Assembly (NCBI RefSeq): GCF_016925495.1
Contig: NZ_CP070491.1
Span: 558,001-622,000, forward strand
DNA: 64,000 nt
Direction: 5' to 3'
Source of the DNA: Methylococcus sp. EFPC2
Lineage (GTDB): Bacteria; Pseudomonadota; Gammaproteobacteria; Methylococcales; Methylococcaceae
The notes below the pieces were generated by a model. That model made no database searches. It was given only the letters and a program-made list of their open reading frames with translations, and had not been told where the DNA came from. Of the stretch, positions 51,131-60,069 are shown piece after piece (positions within the stretch are counted from its first letter, which is position 1; each line of letters opens with the position of its first letter). Made by a program: the position numbers and the translations under genes.

Positions 51131-52542
51131 GTCAGAATTTCTGTGTGTGAGGCGTGAGTAGACTTTTCCACGGTGACGGCTGCCGAAGGTCCGTTCAGAC
51201 CGTAGGCAGAGGGCGCGGTGGCAAAGTCGGTGGTCATTTTATCCGCGAGCCGCTTCAAAGCGTTCAGCGTAGAGGATGGCGAATTGGTTCATGGCGTCCT
51301 TCCAATCCTTGGCCGCCCGTCCCCAGTCGGCCGTAATGTTGCGCAAGGCCAGCCAGATCAGCTTGCTGGCAGCATCGTCGCTCGGGAAATGGCCACGCGT
51401 CTTGAGGATCTTGCGCAGTCGGGCGTTGATGCTCTCGATGGCATTGGTCGTGTAGATCACCCGGCGGATGGCGGGCGGGAAGGCAAAGAAGGGAATCACC
51501 CGGTCCCAGGCCCGCCGCCAGGCGGCGACCACGGTCGGGAATTTCTCACCCCAGAGGCCTTGCTCGAACGCGTCGAGTTCGGCCAGCGCGGCTTCGGCGC
51601 TGGGCGCGGTGTAGATCGGCTTGATCGCTGCCGCCAGTGCCTTACGGTCCTTCCAACTCGCGTAGTCGAGGCTGTTGCGAATCAGATGCACGATACAGGT
51701 CTGCAGCGTGGTCGCTGGGAAAACGGCGGCCAAGGCCTCGGGCATGCCCTTCAGGCCGTCGGTGACGGCGATCAGGATGTCGACCACACCGCGCGTCTTG
51801 AGGTCATTGAAGACCTTCATCCAGAACTTGGCGCCCTCGGTGTTCTCGATCCACAACCCGAGGATGTCGCGCGTGCCGTCTGGCAGAACAGCCAAGGCCA
51901 GGTAGATCGCCTTGTTGCGGACCACCGCCTCCTCGCGAATCTTGACCCGCAGAGCATCGAAGAACACCACCGGATACATGGCTTCGAGCGGGCGTGACTG
52001 CCAGGCGGTGACCTCGGCCATCACCGCATCGGTGACTGAACTGATGAATTCCGGTGAAACCTCGGTGCCGTACTGCTCGGCCAGGAAGCCCTGAATCTCG
52101 CGCACCGTCATGCCCCGGGCGTACATGGCCACGATCTTGTCATCGAAACCGGTGAAGCGCCGCTCGTGCTTAGGGATAAGCAGGGGTTCGAAGCTGCCCT
52201 GACGGTCGCGCGGGATGTCGATCCGAAGCGGCCCGTCTTCGGTCAGCACCGTCTTGCCGGTCACCCCGTTGCGGTGATTGCCCACCTCGCCGGGCTTGTC
52301 GGCGCCGGGTGGGTAACCCAGGTGATGGCTGAGTTCGGCGCCCAGTGCACGTTCGATCAGCGCCTTCTTGAACGCCATCGAGGCGGCATTGATCGCCTCG
52401 GCGTCCATCGGGCCACTGACCATCTGGTCTATGAGTTCTTTCGGAATGCTGGGCAGCGCCGCTGCCGGTTTCTTCTTGCTCGTCTTGCTTGGCATACATG
52501 CTCCTTAACAACATGTTATGCCTCACACACAAAATTTCTGAC
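51131..52542 (-). mobile_element. IS256-family insertion sequence
   Basis: Terminal inverted repeats at 51131-51153 and 52520-52542 match at 21 of 23 positions (outer GTCAGAA, inner TGTGTGTGAGGC) and bracket an intact transposase on the reverse strand. The flanking octamers (51123-51130 GGGGGGGC and 52543-52550 AGGCTCGT) differ, so no target duplication is seen; one side has probably been lost by deletion. Confidence 0.85.
51239..52495 (-). CDS. IS256-family (Mu-type) transposase
   Basis: A 418-residue DDE transposase: GYPPGADKPGEVGNHRNGVT near the N-terminus, YPVVFFDALRVKIREE with the first catalytic Asp, DGLKGMPEALAAVFP with the second, CIVHLIRNSLDYASWKD, and YTTNAIESINARLRK with the catalytic Glu. 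This text is diagnostic of the IS256 family, which moves by a copy-out mechanism through a circular intermediate. The frame is intact and fits between the terminal repeats. The + strand frame across the same bases is a shadow. Confidence 0.95.
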   Translation of the reverse strand: MPSKTSKKKPAAALPSIPKELIDQMVSGPMDAEAINAASMAFKKALIERALGAELSHHLGYPPGADKPGEVGNHRNGVTGKTVLTEDGPLRIDIPRDRQGSFEPLLIPKHERRFTGFDDKIVAMYARGMTVREIQGFLAEQYGTEVSPEFISSVTDAVMAEVTAWQSRPLEAMYPVVFFDALRVKIREEAVVRNKAIYLALAVLPDGTRDILGLWIENTEGAKFWMKVFNDLKTRGVVDILIAVTDGLKGMPEALAAVFPATTLQTCIVHLIRNSLDYASWKDRKALAAAIKPIYTAPSAEAALAELDAFEQGLWGEKFPTVVAAWRRAWDRVIPFFAFPPAIRRVIYTTNAIESINARLRKILKTRGHFPSDDAASKLIWLALRNITADWGRAAKDWKDAMNQFAILYAERFEAARG

Positions 52543-52684
52543 AGGCTCGTTACCGGGCGGCTACTACTTGAACACACTGGTCATTTTTCGGCGCGCATCG
52601 ACACTACTGGCGCACCTTTCCAAATTGTGGCCTAGGTGTTGGTTGACAAAATGATGCGTTCGGGCGGTCGCCGCGCCGTTGTCG

Positions 52685-55600
52685 TTACTCCGCATGCTCG
52701 GACAAGGTGAGCTCCAGATTGTCCGCGTAAGCGTTGTTGATGCCTTCTGTCGCAGCGCGGAAAGAGAACTCCACGGAGAGGGAGGCCGTATCGACCGGGA
52801 TCGACCCTTCGGCCTCGACGCGAAGTAGGCCTGTCACCCCGCCCCGCTCTGCCGACGTGACCGGCTCGAGCGAGATCGAACCGAGGCTCTGCAGGTTGGG
52901 GTCGAGGAACGTCACGACCGCCGATGCCGCGTCGTCCTTGTCGCGGTGGCCGCCGAGATAGGCTGAGAACCGCGCGCTCACGTGCCCACTGCGGATCGGC
53001 TCGACCCACTCCGAATTAATGTGGATCACCTGGCGCAGCGCGCTCCGCGCGCCCTCCCCGCCAACGAACAAACGGCGGCCGCGATCTTCCGGGCCTGGCG
53101 CGGAAGATGGTGGTGCGTAATCGCTTTCAGAGTACGCGGCAATGCGGGCGGGCGGCAGGCCAGTCATTGGCATCCAGCCTTCCGGTTCAATGGATTCCGG
53201 GGCACCAGCTTCAGCTCCGCTATTGACGATGAGGTTGTCGCTAGTCCTTTGCGATTCCGCGCGCTCCCAAGAAAGCTGGAAACTTTGCTCGCCAGGGTCC
53301 GTGGCCGTCGCCTCGACGACATAAACCTCGCCGGCTCTTGTGTTCGCGAAGCTGAGTGATTCACCGATTTGGGCTGCGGCGGCAGTTCCTTCGCTGACCA
53401 CGACCTGATTCACGTCCAGAAGCCGCAAATGGACGCCCGCTTTACTCGCCCTCAAGCCTGCGAATGCGCGGTCGGCGACGGTGATGAAGTATCGATCCAG
53501 GTTGCGAATCCGCTGCTCGATTGGCTCGCCGGGGTTGAGGATGATATAGATGCGGCTGCGCTGTAGCCAAGGAATCGCGATGCGACTCGCCTGGGTTCCA
53601 TTGTGCACCGAGTAACGGCCGGGTGCACCGGTCACCTGTACGTAGTAACTTTCGCCGGGTGTAAGTTCGACCACGGCGTCGTTTGCGCCGCAGGGACCTG
53701 TGGAGACGGGGCTGCCGGCGACTTGCGCACCGAGACTCCCATCCTTGTTGCGACGATAGACTGACAGGGTGACTGGTGCCTCATTCCCATAGACGCGCAC
53801 GCCGGAAAACGGCAAGAAGAGCGCGTTATAGGTAGCATACCCGGCTCCACGAGCGATCTCCAGGCCTCGGATCGAGTAGTAGTCGGCGTCAGTGGAAGTG
53901 GCCGGCGGCGCGCCCCGTGGTTGTGAGTCAATCGTCGCGTGCCACGAGACGTTACGTATTGGGCGCAGGCTAATTCTGTCGGCGAATCCGCCGGTAGGTC
54001 GGAGCAGGAAGAACGGTTCGCGTGTCGCGCTCGCGACGGTGTCGTTGAACTCGTAGTCATCCATCGGAACGGCGCCGCCTGCCAGGCTTACGGTCAAGTT
54101 GTAGGCGTTCACATCGTTGGCTCGTACCTCGAAGATGTGTCGGCCGGAAGATAAGTAGTGTGCCTCGCTATACCCCGTGTTGTCGCCGTGGGGTGTCCGG
54201 CTGATAAAACTGGGTTCCGGGCAGGCGCCGGGGAAGCCGATTTCGCGATGAAGGTTGCGGACGGAGATGGGGCCGAGGCCTTGGGGATATTGAAGGTCGA
54301 TCGTTGCGATCATGGGGCCGGGCGCGGTAAACGCGAAGAAGTCGCGGTCGGTCGCATCGAGATTCATGTTGAACACGCTGTGCGACGGTCCCGCACCGAG
54401 GTCCCGCGCCATCTCGATAGTGTTGTTAGGTTCCAAGCGATCAGGAACGATCGGGATCCCTTCTGCTGTGCGACGTACGGCGGCGTAGGCGTTCACAGCG
54501 CGCTTTGCCTGGCCGTTTCCATTTGTGCCTGTCGCGATCAGGATGGCTGCGGCATCGTCGCTCGATAGCTTGGGATTGATTGCTTTCATCATCGCCGCAA
54601 CGCCAGCGACGAAAGGCGCCGAGGCACTCGTTCCGCCGAAGGTTTGCGGCCCGTAGCCTACGTTGTTGTTGTCCGGCATGGACATGATTGGGATGTTGGT
54701 AGGCGCGAAGATGTCCACGCCGACGCCGAAATTTGAGCCTGCGCTCGGAGGCGGCGGAGTGAAGGTTGCGGGGTTTAGCGAGTTGTTGTTTAGCGCGCCA
54801 ACGCAGATCACGTGAGGCGCCACGCACGGATATTGCGGTGTTCCGGTCGCTACGAGCTGGCCGTTCTGGCGAAAGTAGTAGCCAACGTCGACGCCTTGGT
54901 TGCCCGCCGACGCGACGAAAATCGGATTGAAACCACGGGCGAGGATGCGATCCATGACCGGGGCTTCGAGTTGCTGGGTGAGCGAGACCGAGCTGAGTCC
55001 CGAGTTCACGCTCAGCGTGATCACGTCGGCCCCCCAAGCGGCTGCGGCCAGCATCGCCTTGTCCCAAGTGGCCAAGCTGGCGTTGATTTTGTACAGCATC
55101 GGCGTCGCGGCGACGGACCCGGTTCCCGCCCGCCCCAATGCGTTGTTCATGACCCCGACGGCGACGCCCGTGCTTCCAGTCCCGTGCCAAGCACAATTGT
55201 TACCACCGCAGAAGCCGTTCGGGGCGGGACCGTCGACCATCCCTCCGCCCGCCGAGATATTCGTCTGCCAGATGCGTCCGAGGGGAAAATCCGAATCGGT
55301 ACCAAGCGCCGTCCCCTGAGGCGTTAGGTAGAAGCCGGTATCGACGATCGCGACTTCCGTGTCGGAATCAGTGGCGCCGTGTGCCTTGAAGAACTGCCAG
55401 GCGAGGCCGATGTTGGCCTGGGCCGCGTCACCGCCGGCTCCGTAGCGGGGCTCGGTGAGTGCGTCGAAAAAGATTCCTGGGCCGGTAGGTCTCTCTTGTG
55501 TCCGCAGGAGAACCTCTTGAGCGCCTTGTCCGATGAAATTGGCGTCCACCTCATATCCGACGCTGCGCGCTGCGAGGGCAGCGGCGAAGGTGCGGCGTCC

Positions 55601-56053
55601 AGCATCCGATGAGAAGGTGATTCGGCCGCGCCAGCCGGCTTGATACGCTTGTTGCTCCAGGCTGGATAGGCCCACCCGCTGCAGGTCGATGCGCACGACG
55701 AACTCGGTTGCTCTGCGCTGCGCCTCAGTTAGTGTGACTCCCCGTTCCGGCGGGGGCTGTGCGACCTCATTGTTGTCGATGATCACGCCCCCGAAGCGTG
55801 AAAGGAACTCGTTGCGTTGAGCGTCCGATTGCGGCCAGAGGCGAAGAACGCCCTCGACGAGTGCTCCCTGTTTCCCGTCGCTCGCGCGCACCGCCGCCAC
55901 TGGCTGCGGCGCGCCAGTCAAGTCCGCAACCGAGTCCACGAAAGGCTTTAAGGCCGGATCGACGCGAATCTCCACGACGTCGATCGTCTCACCGGCATCG
56001 CAAGCGTACAAGCCAACCGCGCAGATCACCGTCAATACAGCATGTTTCGCCAT
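52685..56053 (-). CDS. Large secreted subtilisin-like (S8) serine peptidase
   Basis: A 1,122-residue exported protein. The signal segment ends near Cys18 (VICAVGLYACDAGE), so a lipid anchor is possible though the lipobox is not ideal. The peptidase domain covers about 205-515: Asp238 in VAIVDTGF, His290 in AWHGTGSTGVAVG, oxyanion Asn385 in SAGNQG, Ser476 in GGTSASAPFVAG. A roughly 190-residue region before it may be a propeptide. The C-terminal half has several beta-rich, pre-peptidase-like domains, probably for substrate or surface binding. It stands alone between the IS256 zone and the ATPase remnants. The substrate is unknown. Confidence 0.9.
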   Translation of the reverse strand: MAKHAVLTVICAVGLYACDAGETIDVVEIRVDPALKPFVDSVADLTGAPQPVAAVRASDGKQGALVEGVLRLWPQSDAQRNEFLSRFGGVIIDNNEVAQPPPERGVTLTEAQRRATEFVVRIDLQRVGLSSLEQQAYQAGWRGRITFSSDAGRRTFAAALAARSVGYEVDANFIGQGAQEVLLRTQERPTGPGIFFDALTEPRYGAGGDAAQANIGLAWQFFKAHGATDSDTEVAIVDTGFYLTPQGTALGTDSDFPLGRIWQTNISAGGGMVDGPAPNGFCGGNNCAWHGTGSTGVAVGVMNNALGRAGTGSVAATPMLYKINASLATWDKAMLAAAAWGADVITLSVNSGLSSVSLTQQLEAPVMDRILARGFNPIFVASAGNQGVDVGYYFRQNGQLVATGTPQYPCVAPHVICVGALNNNSLNPATFTPPPPSAGSNFGVGVDIFAPTNIPIMSMPDNNNVGYGPQTFGGTSASAPFVAGVAAMMKAINPKLSSDDAAAILIATGTNGNGQAKRAVNAYAAVRRTAEGIPIVPDRLEPNNTIEMARDLGAGPSHSVFNMNLDATDRDFFAFTAPGPMIATIDLQYPQGLGPISVRNLHREIGFPGACPEPSFISRTPHGDNTGYSEAHYLSSGRHIFEVRANDVNAYNLTVSLAGGAVPMDDYEFNDTVASATREPFFLLRPTGGFADRISLRPIRNVSWHATIDSQPRGAPPATSTDADYYSIRGLEIARGAGYATYNALFLPFSGVRVYGNEAPVTLSVYRRNKDGSLGAQVAGSPVSTGPCGANDAVVELTPGESYYVQVTGAPGRYSVHNGTQASRIAIPWLQRSRIYIILNPGEPIEQRIRNLDRYFITVADRAFAGLRASKAGVHLRLLDVNQVVVSEGTAAAAQIGESLSFANTRAGEVYVVEATATDPGEQSFQLSWERAESQRTSDNLIVNSGAEAGAPESIEPEGWMPMTGLPPARIAAYSESDYAPPSSAPGPEDRGRRLFVGGEGARSALRQVIHINSEWVEPIRSGHVSARFSAYLGGHRDKDDAASAVVTFLDPNLQSLGSISLEPVTSAERGGVTGLLRVEAEGSIPVDTASLSVEFSFRAATEGINNAYADNLELTLSEHAE

Positions 56054-56439
56054 GAGATGCTTCCCTCATAGAAGGAAATTCAATGGACGCTCCGACCCAG
56101 TGGGCAAAAAGGATGCGCCTGTGGTGGGGACGTGTCAACGAGCCCGATCGATCCGGGAGAGAGCATGCCCGGCCATTTTTCTTGGGCGTTGGACGGGGGA
56201 AAGTGAGTCGTCGGAAGTCTCGCCACGCACCTTTGTGGCGGTCCGGAGAGGGGCGGCGGCGGGCGCCCACCAACGAGTCGGCGCGACGCGCTTAAAACAG
56301 ACAGTCTACCAAACCGACCGTTTAACCGAGTCCGAACTCAAGCGATGGTTCGGCCGCTTCCGAGTCGTAGCCGGAGGATTGATCCCAAGCGAAGGCCTGC
56401 CCCCAGGGGGCGCGCGAGCCGGTGAAATCGGCGGAGGTG
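56054..56439. other. Intergenic DNA, no gene seen
   Basis: Frames here on both strands have poor protein-like composition. The segment joins the start of the subtilase gene to decayed sequence and may itself be heavily decayed coding DNA. Confidence 0.35.
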
Positions 56440-56535
56440 TGGCGGGTTCAGCGATATGGAGAAGAATGCGTTGTAGACATAGGCGAAGCGCGCATCGTTC
56501 GGCGCCAGTTCCTTAGCGCGCCTAAACGAGGCCGA
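56440..56535 (-). pseudogene. Possible TPR-repeat protein fragment
   Basis: Translated on the reverse strand, about 56450-56522 gives RAKELAPNDARFAYVYNAFF, which looks like the start of a tetratricopeptide repeat (A-x-x-L-x-P-x-D-A-x-x-x-Y). It has no start codon and is surrounded by frame changes, so it would be a small relic only. Confidence 0.3.
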
Positions 56536-56716
56536 TCACGCCGGAGAATTACTCTGCCTCACCGGCAGCAGCCCCCGGCTGTGGTGAAGCGCGGCGGCCT
56601 TGGGCAGGCGTTCCAAGCCCTCACGTCGCAGTTTTTCGCCCTCGGCGTCACGGCCTCTGTCTGCCGGAACAGATCGCTTAATCTGCAAGTCCACCGGTTC
56701 TCCTGCTGGCACCTGC

Positions 56717-56887
56717 TCATTGGGGCCCTCGGCCAGGATTGCCATCCCGCCAGCCTTCCTTGAATTGCGCGCGGCGCGGTTCCGGCAAGGCGTGCAGATC
56801 TTCGATGGCCACGTCCACCAGACGCTCGTGCAATTCGGGGCCGGCGAGCCGTTCCAGCAGCTTCGCGCAAAATCCGGCGCCCCGGTC
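56717..56887 (-). pseudogene. N-ATPase F0 b-type subunit C-terminal remnant
   Basis: The reverse frame reads FCAKLLERLAGPELHERLVD, then VAIEDLHALPEPRRAQF, a helical text like the C-terminal part of the b-type subunit (AtpF) of N-type ATPases. It continues directly from the broken atpQ sequence in another frame, as if DNA coding for the R, a and c subunits had been deleted. No start codon; the assignment rests on resemblance and context. Confidence 0.5.
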
Positions 56888-56888
56888 T

Positions 56889-57079
56889 ATAGCCTGAGCT
56901 GAAACCGTCGAGCCAAAGGCCCAGGTAGGCACCGAGCACCACCGGGATGCCCATCATCAACCCCAAGGAACCGACGAACAGCGTCTGGGCGAGCAAGGTT
57001 TTCCGCTCCCGCTCGGCCTTGCGCATACGCCCGGCCTGCTTTTCCACCTGTTGCTGCAAACGCTTGGACGGGTGTTCAT
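56889..57079 (-). pseudogene. AtpQ-like N-ATPase subunit, frameshifted and truncated
   Basis: From the ATG at 57077-57079, which overlaps the epsilon stop as ATGA, four codons (M-N-T-R) are followed by a one-base frame error near 57068. The good frame then reads LQQQVEKQAGRMRKAERERK, TLLAQTLFVGSLGLMMGIPV and LGAYLGLWLDGFSSGY, the usual membrane-embedded AtpQ/AtpI-type protein. After SGY (56889) homology stops. Two defects make it non-functional. Confidence 0.75.
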
Positions 57080-57483
57080 AAGCCTCTCCCCTGCTGGCCG
57101 ATTTGCCATAGACGCTTGAGAAACTCATCCTCCATGCGCCGCAGATGGGCCTTCATGGTCTCCAACTGCCTTTCCTCCGCCAGCAGTTCGTCCGTCAGCC
57201 GTCGGCTCACCCTCCCGTAGTCGTCGTCGATCAGATAACGGCGCGTATCGAGCCGCAGCGCATTGTCGCAAAAATAAACCACGGCCCCCGGCACCGCCAG
57301 GTAATGCCACAGTCCGTCCACCCGACGGTAGCGCGCCAGCCCGAATACCAGCACGGTGAGAAATCGTGCATGTCCCGCCCAGATGGAAAAACTGCCGCTC
57401 GCATCCTGTCCCACGAAAGCTTCCACGTCCGCCACGGTTTCCGCATGGGTGGCGTCGCGCAACTGGAGGGTGAAGGTTTTCAT
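57076..57483 (-). CDS. atpC: N-type ATPase epsilon subunit, orphaned
   Basis: A 135-residue protein: the N-terminal beta-sandwich text (TFTLQLRDATHAETVADVEA, FSIWAGHARFLTVLVFGLAR) and a C-terminal helical hairpin (LTDELLAEERQLETMKAHLR) match the epsilon subunit of alternative (N-type, Na+-translocating) F1F0 ATPases. In the complete operon it lies between atpD and atpQ. Here atpD is absent upstream and atpQ is broken, so the gene is intact but has no complete partner set in this window and is presumably a relic. Confidence 0.8.
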   Translation of the reverse strand: MKTFTLQLRDATHAETVADVEAFVGQDASGSFSIWAGHARFLTVLVFGLARYRRVDGLWHYLAVPGAVVYFCDNALRLDTRRYLIDDDYGRVSRRLTDELLAEERQLETMKAHLRRMEDEFLKRLWQIGQQGRGL

Positions 57484-57558
57484 AAGGTTGAATGACCCTG
57501 CCGGCTTAACCGCCAGGGTACGCGTTGCTTACCCTGCTGCCAATGTCGTAAGAGGCAG

Positions 57559-57580
57559 CCCGTTGCTTACACGGGTTTTT
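57559..57580 (+). terminator. Candidate intrinsic terminator
   Basis: CCCGT-TGCTTAC-ACGGG followed by TTTTT. No + strand gene ends just upstream, so it may be a leftover from a deleted gene, such as one once adjacent to the ATPase operon. Confidence 0.45.
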
Positions 57581-57830
57581 GGCGAAAACTGCATAACGGA
57601 CCGCATCTTACGTCCGCTAACTTAAGGTTCGACAAAGTTGCGGATAAGCCGGCCCATGCGTCGCATAACTTCCCGGTTTTTCAGAATCACTCATCTGCTA
57701 CCGGGGGAAGATGAAACCGCCGGGAACATCGGTCAAAAGCTCGAGCAGAACTTTGTTTGCTTCAAGAAACCTTTGACCAGATGGCAAACAGACCTATGAA
57801 CCAACCAATCGTAGAAAAAGAGTCTTAAGC

Positions 57831-58457
57831 ATGAGTAAACCCAACGTTCGTCTCGACAAGAACAACGCCGCCGTCCTGCTGGTCGATCACCAGGCCGGCC
57901 TGTTGTCCCTGGTACGGGATATCGAGCCCGACCGGTTCAAGAACAATGTCCTGGCCCTGGCCGATCTGGCGAAATACTTCAAACTGCCGACCGTACTCAC
58001 CACCAGTTTCGAGGACGGCCCCAACGGTCCGCTGGTGCCTGAGTTGAAGGAGATATTCCCGGATGCCCCGTATATCGCCCGGCCGGGCCAGATCAATGCC
58101 TGGGACAACGAGGATTTCGTCAAGGCGGTCAAGGCCACGGGCAGGAAGCAGCTCATCATCGCCGGCGTGGTCACCGAGGTCTGTGTGGCTTTCCCCACAC
58201 TCTCCGCACTGGAGGAAGGTTACGACGTGTTCGTGGTGACCGACGCCTCCGGCACCTTCAACGAACTCACCCGGCAATCCGCCTGGGATCGCATGTCGGC
58301 GGCGGGGGCCCAGCTGCTGACCTGGTTCGGCGTTGCCTGCGAGCTGCACCGCGACTGGCGCAACGACGTCGAAGGCCTGGGCGCCTTGTTCTCGAACCAT
58401 ATCCCCGACTACCGCAACCTGATCAACAGCTACACCACGTTCAAGAGCGGAACTTGA
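57831..58457 (+). CDS. Isochorismatase-family (YcaC-like) hydrolase
   Basis: A 208-residue cysteine hydrolase: Asp19 in AVLLVDHQAGL, a RPGQINAWDN loop, and Cys118 in AGVVTEVCVAF form the usual catalytic set. Text such as GYDVFVVTDASGTF and the C-terminal helices match the YcaC-like branch of the isochorismatase superfamily, which includes amidases and nitrilase-like enzymes of unclear substrate. There is no signal peptide, so it is cytosolic. The DUF1254 gene pair starts 120 bases downstream. Confidence 0.85.
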   Translation: MSKPNVRLDKNNAAVLLVDHQAGLLSLVRDIEPDRFKNNVLALADLAKYFKLPTVLTTSFEDGPNGPLVPELKEIFPDAPYIARPGQINAWDNEDFVKAVKATGRKQLIIAGVVTEVCVAFPTLSALEEGYDVFVVTDASGTFNELTRQSAWDRMSAAGAQLLTWFGVACELHRDWRNDVEGLGALFSNHIPDYRNLINSYTTFKSGT

Positions 58458-58577
58458 CCTGGGAAGTCATCGATCGACATTGATTGTCGCGGCTGGCAGA
58501 GCTGAAACCGCGCCTCCTGCCGGCGTCCCAGATCAAAAACAGGAACATCGCCACTTCACATGGGAGACAAAATCGCC

Positions 58578-59999
58578 ATGGGTTCTACCGCAAGAACAAC
58601 TTTCCGCAATGCCTTGCTGGCTCTCGGGCTCTCCGTAGGCTTCCACGGGATCGCTGCTGCACAGCCTGCGCTGTCGGCCGAGGAGACCTACGCGCTCGCT
58701 AGGGACGCCTATCTCTACGCCTATCCCATCGCCAGCATGGACGCGACCCTGCGCCAGGCGACCAACGTGCCGGATACGGCCTCGGTCAACATGCGCGCGC
58801 CGGTCAATCAGTTCGCCCATGCGCGTGCCTATCCGCGTGCCGATGAAAAGGATGTTGTGCGGTACAACTTCGACACGCTCTATTCATTTGCTTGGCTCGA
58901 CCTCACCTACGAACCGGTCATCCTTTCCGTCCCCGACACCCAGGGCCGCTATTACCTGCTGCCGATGCTGGACATGTGGTCGGAGGTGTTCTCCGTCGTC
59001 GGCAGCCGTACCACCGGCAACCAAGCAGGCCATTACGGCATCGTGGCACCCGGCTGGAACGGCGCCCTGCCGGCCGGTGTGACCAAGATCGTCGCGCCGA
59101 CACCGGTCATCTGGATCCTTGGCCGTACCAAGACCGACGGTCCGGCCGACTATGACAACGTCCACACCGTGCAGGACGGCTACAAGCTGACGCCGCTGTC
59201 GCATTGGGGCAAGGACTACACGCCGCCGAAGAACCTGCCCACCGATCCGTCGGTCGACAATAAGACGCCGCCGCTGGTACAGGTCAACAGCCTCGATGGC
59301 GTCGCCATGCTGTCGAAGCTCGCGGAGCTGATGGCGAAATACCCGCCGCATGCCAACGACTATCCCCTCCTGTTCCGCCTGAAGGCACTCGGCATCGAGC
59401 CGGGCAAGCCCTTCGACGCCGCGAAGCTCGATCCGCAAACGGCTGCCGTCGTCAACAAGGCGGCGAAGGAGACGCTCGAATACATGCAGGTGGCGATGAC
59501 CAAGAGCGGCGACAAAGTCAACGGCTGGAACATCGGCCGCGACAACCTCGGTACCTACGGCACCTGGTACCTGAGGCGCGCCGTCATCGCCCTGGGCGGG
59601 CTTGGCGCCAATCTGGTCGAGGACGCCGTCTACCCAATTGCCTTCGTCGACGGCAAGGGCAAGCCGCTGAGCGGCGCGAACAAATACGTGCTGCATTTCG
59701 AAAAAGGCAAGACACCGCCGGCGAATGCCTTCTGGTCCATCACCATGTACGACAAGGATGGTTTCCAGATTCCTAACCCCATCGACCGCTTTGCCATCGG
59801 CAGCTACGACAAGCTGGCCTATAACCCGGACGGCTCGCTCGACATCTATGTGCAGGCGAACTCGCCCGGCAAGGACAAGGAAGCCAACTGGCTGCCGGCG
59901 CCTAAGGGCGCCTTCCAGCCCACCATGCGCCTCTATTCGCCGCGCCCCGCGGTATTGGACGGCACGTGGTCGCCGCCGCCGTTCAGGAAGGTCAACTGA
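58578..59999 (+). CDS. DUF1254/DUF1214 exported protein
   Basis: A 473-residue periplasmic protein. The signal peptide (NALLALGLSVGFHGIAAA) follows ATG 58578, which has GGGAGACAAAA upstream; the ATG at 58560 is less likely. The N-terminal half is DUF1254 (YALARDAYLYAYPIASMDAT, NFDTLYSFAWLDLTYEPVIL) and the C-terminal part DUF1214 (GKTPPANAFWSITMYDKDGF, WLPAPKGAFQPTMRLYSP). The families often occur together; proposed roles range from envelope proteins to enzymes, none firmly established. It is homologous to the next gene, so the two are tandem paralogues. Confidence 0.85.
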   Translation: MGSTARTTFRNALLALGLSVGFHGIAAAQPALSAEETYALARDAYLYAYPIASMDATLRQATNVPDTASVNMRAPVNQFAHARAYPRADEKDVVRYNFDTLYSFAWLDLTYEPVILSVPDTQGRYYLLPMLDMWSEVFSVVGSRTTGNQAGHYGIVAPGWNGALPAGVTKIVAPTPVIWILGRTKTDGPADYDNVHTVQDGYKLTPLSHWGKDYTPPKNLPTDPSVDNKTPPLVQVNSLDGVAMLSKLAELMAKYPPHANDYPLLFRLKALGIEPGKPFDAAKLDPQTAAVVNKAAKETLEYMQVAMTKSGDKVNGWNIGRDNLGTYGTWYLRRAVIALGGLGANLVEDAVYPIAFVDGKGKPLSGANKYVLHFEKGKTPPANAFWSITMYDKDGFQIPNPIDRFAIGSYDKLAYNPDGSLDIYVQANSPGKDKEANWLPAPKGAFQPTMRLYSPRPAVLDGTWSPPPFRKVN

Positions 60000-60069
60000 G
60001 AAACCCGAGGGTCGGGCTTCGCCCCGGCCATCATGCCGCTCCCAAAAACCGATCGAGAGGGAAAAGACG

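Noticed and set aside
52543-52684. Short + frame after the IS256 right end (GGYYLNTLVIFRR)
   Set aside because: Too short to assign and without a start; probably the tail of a deleted gene but not supportable.
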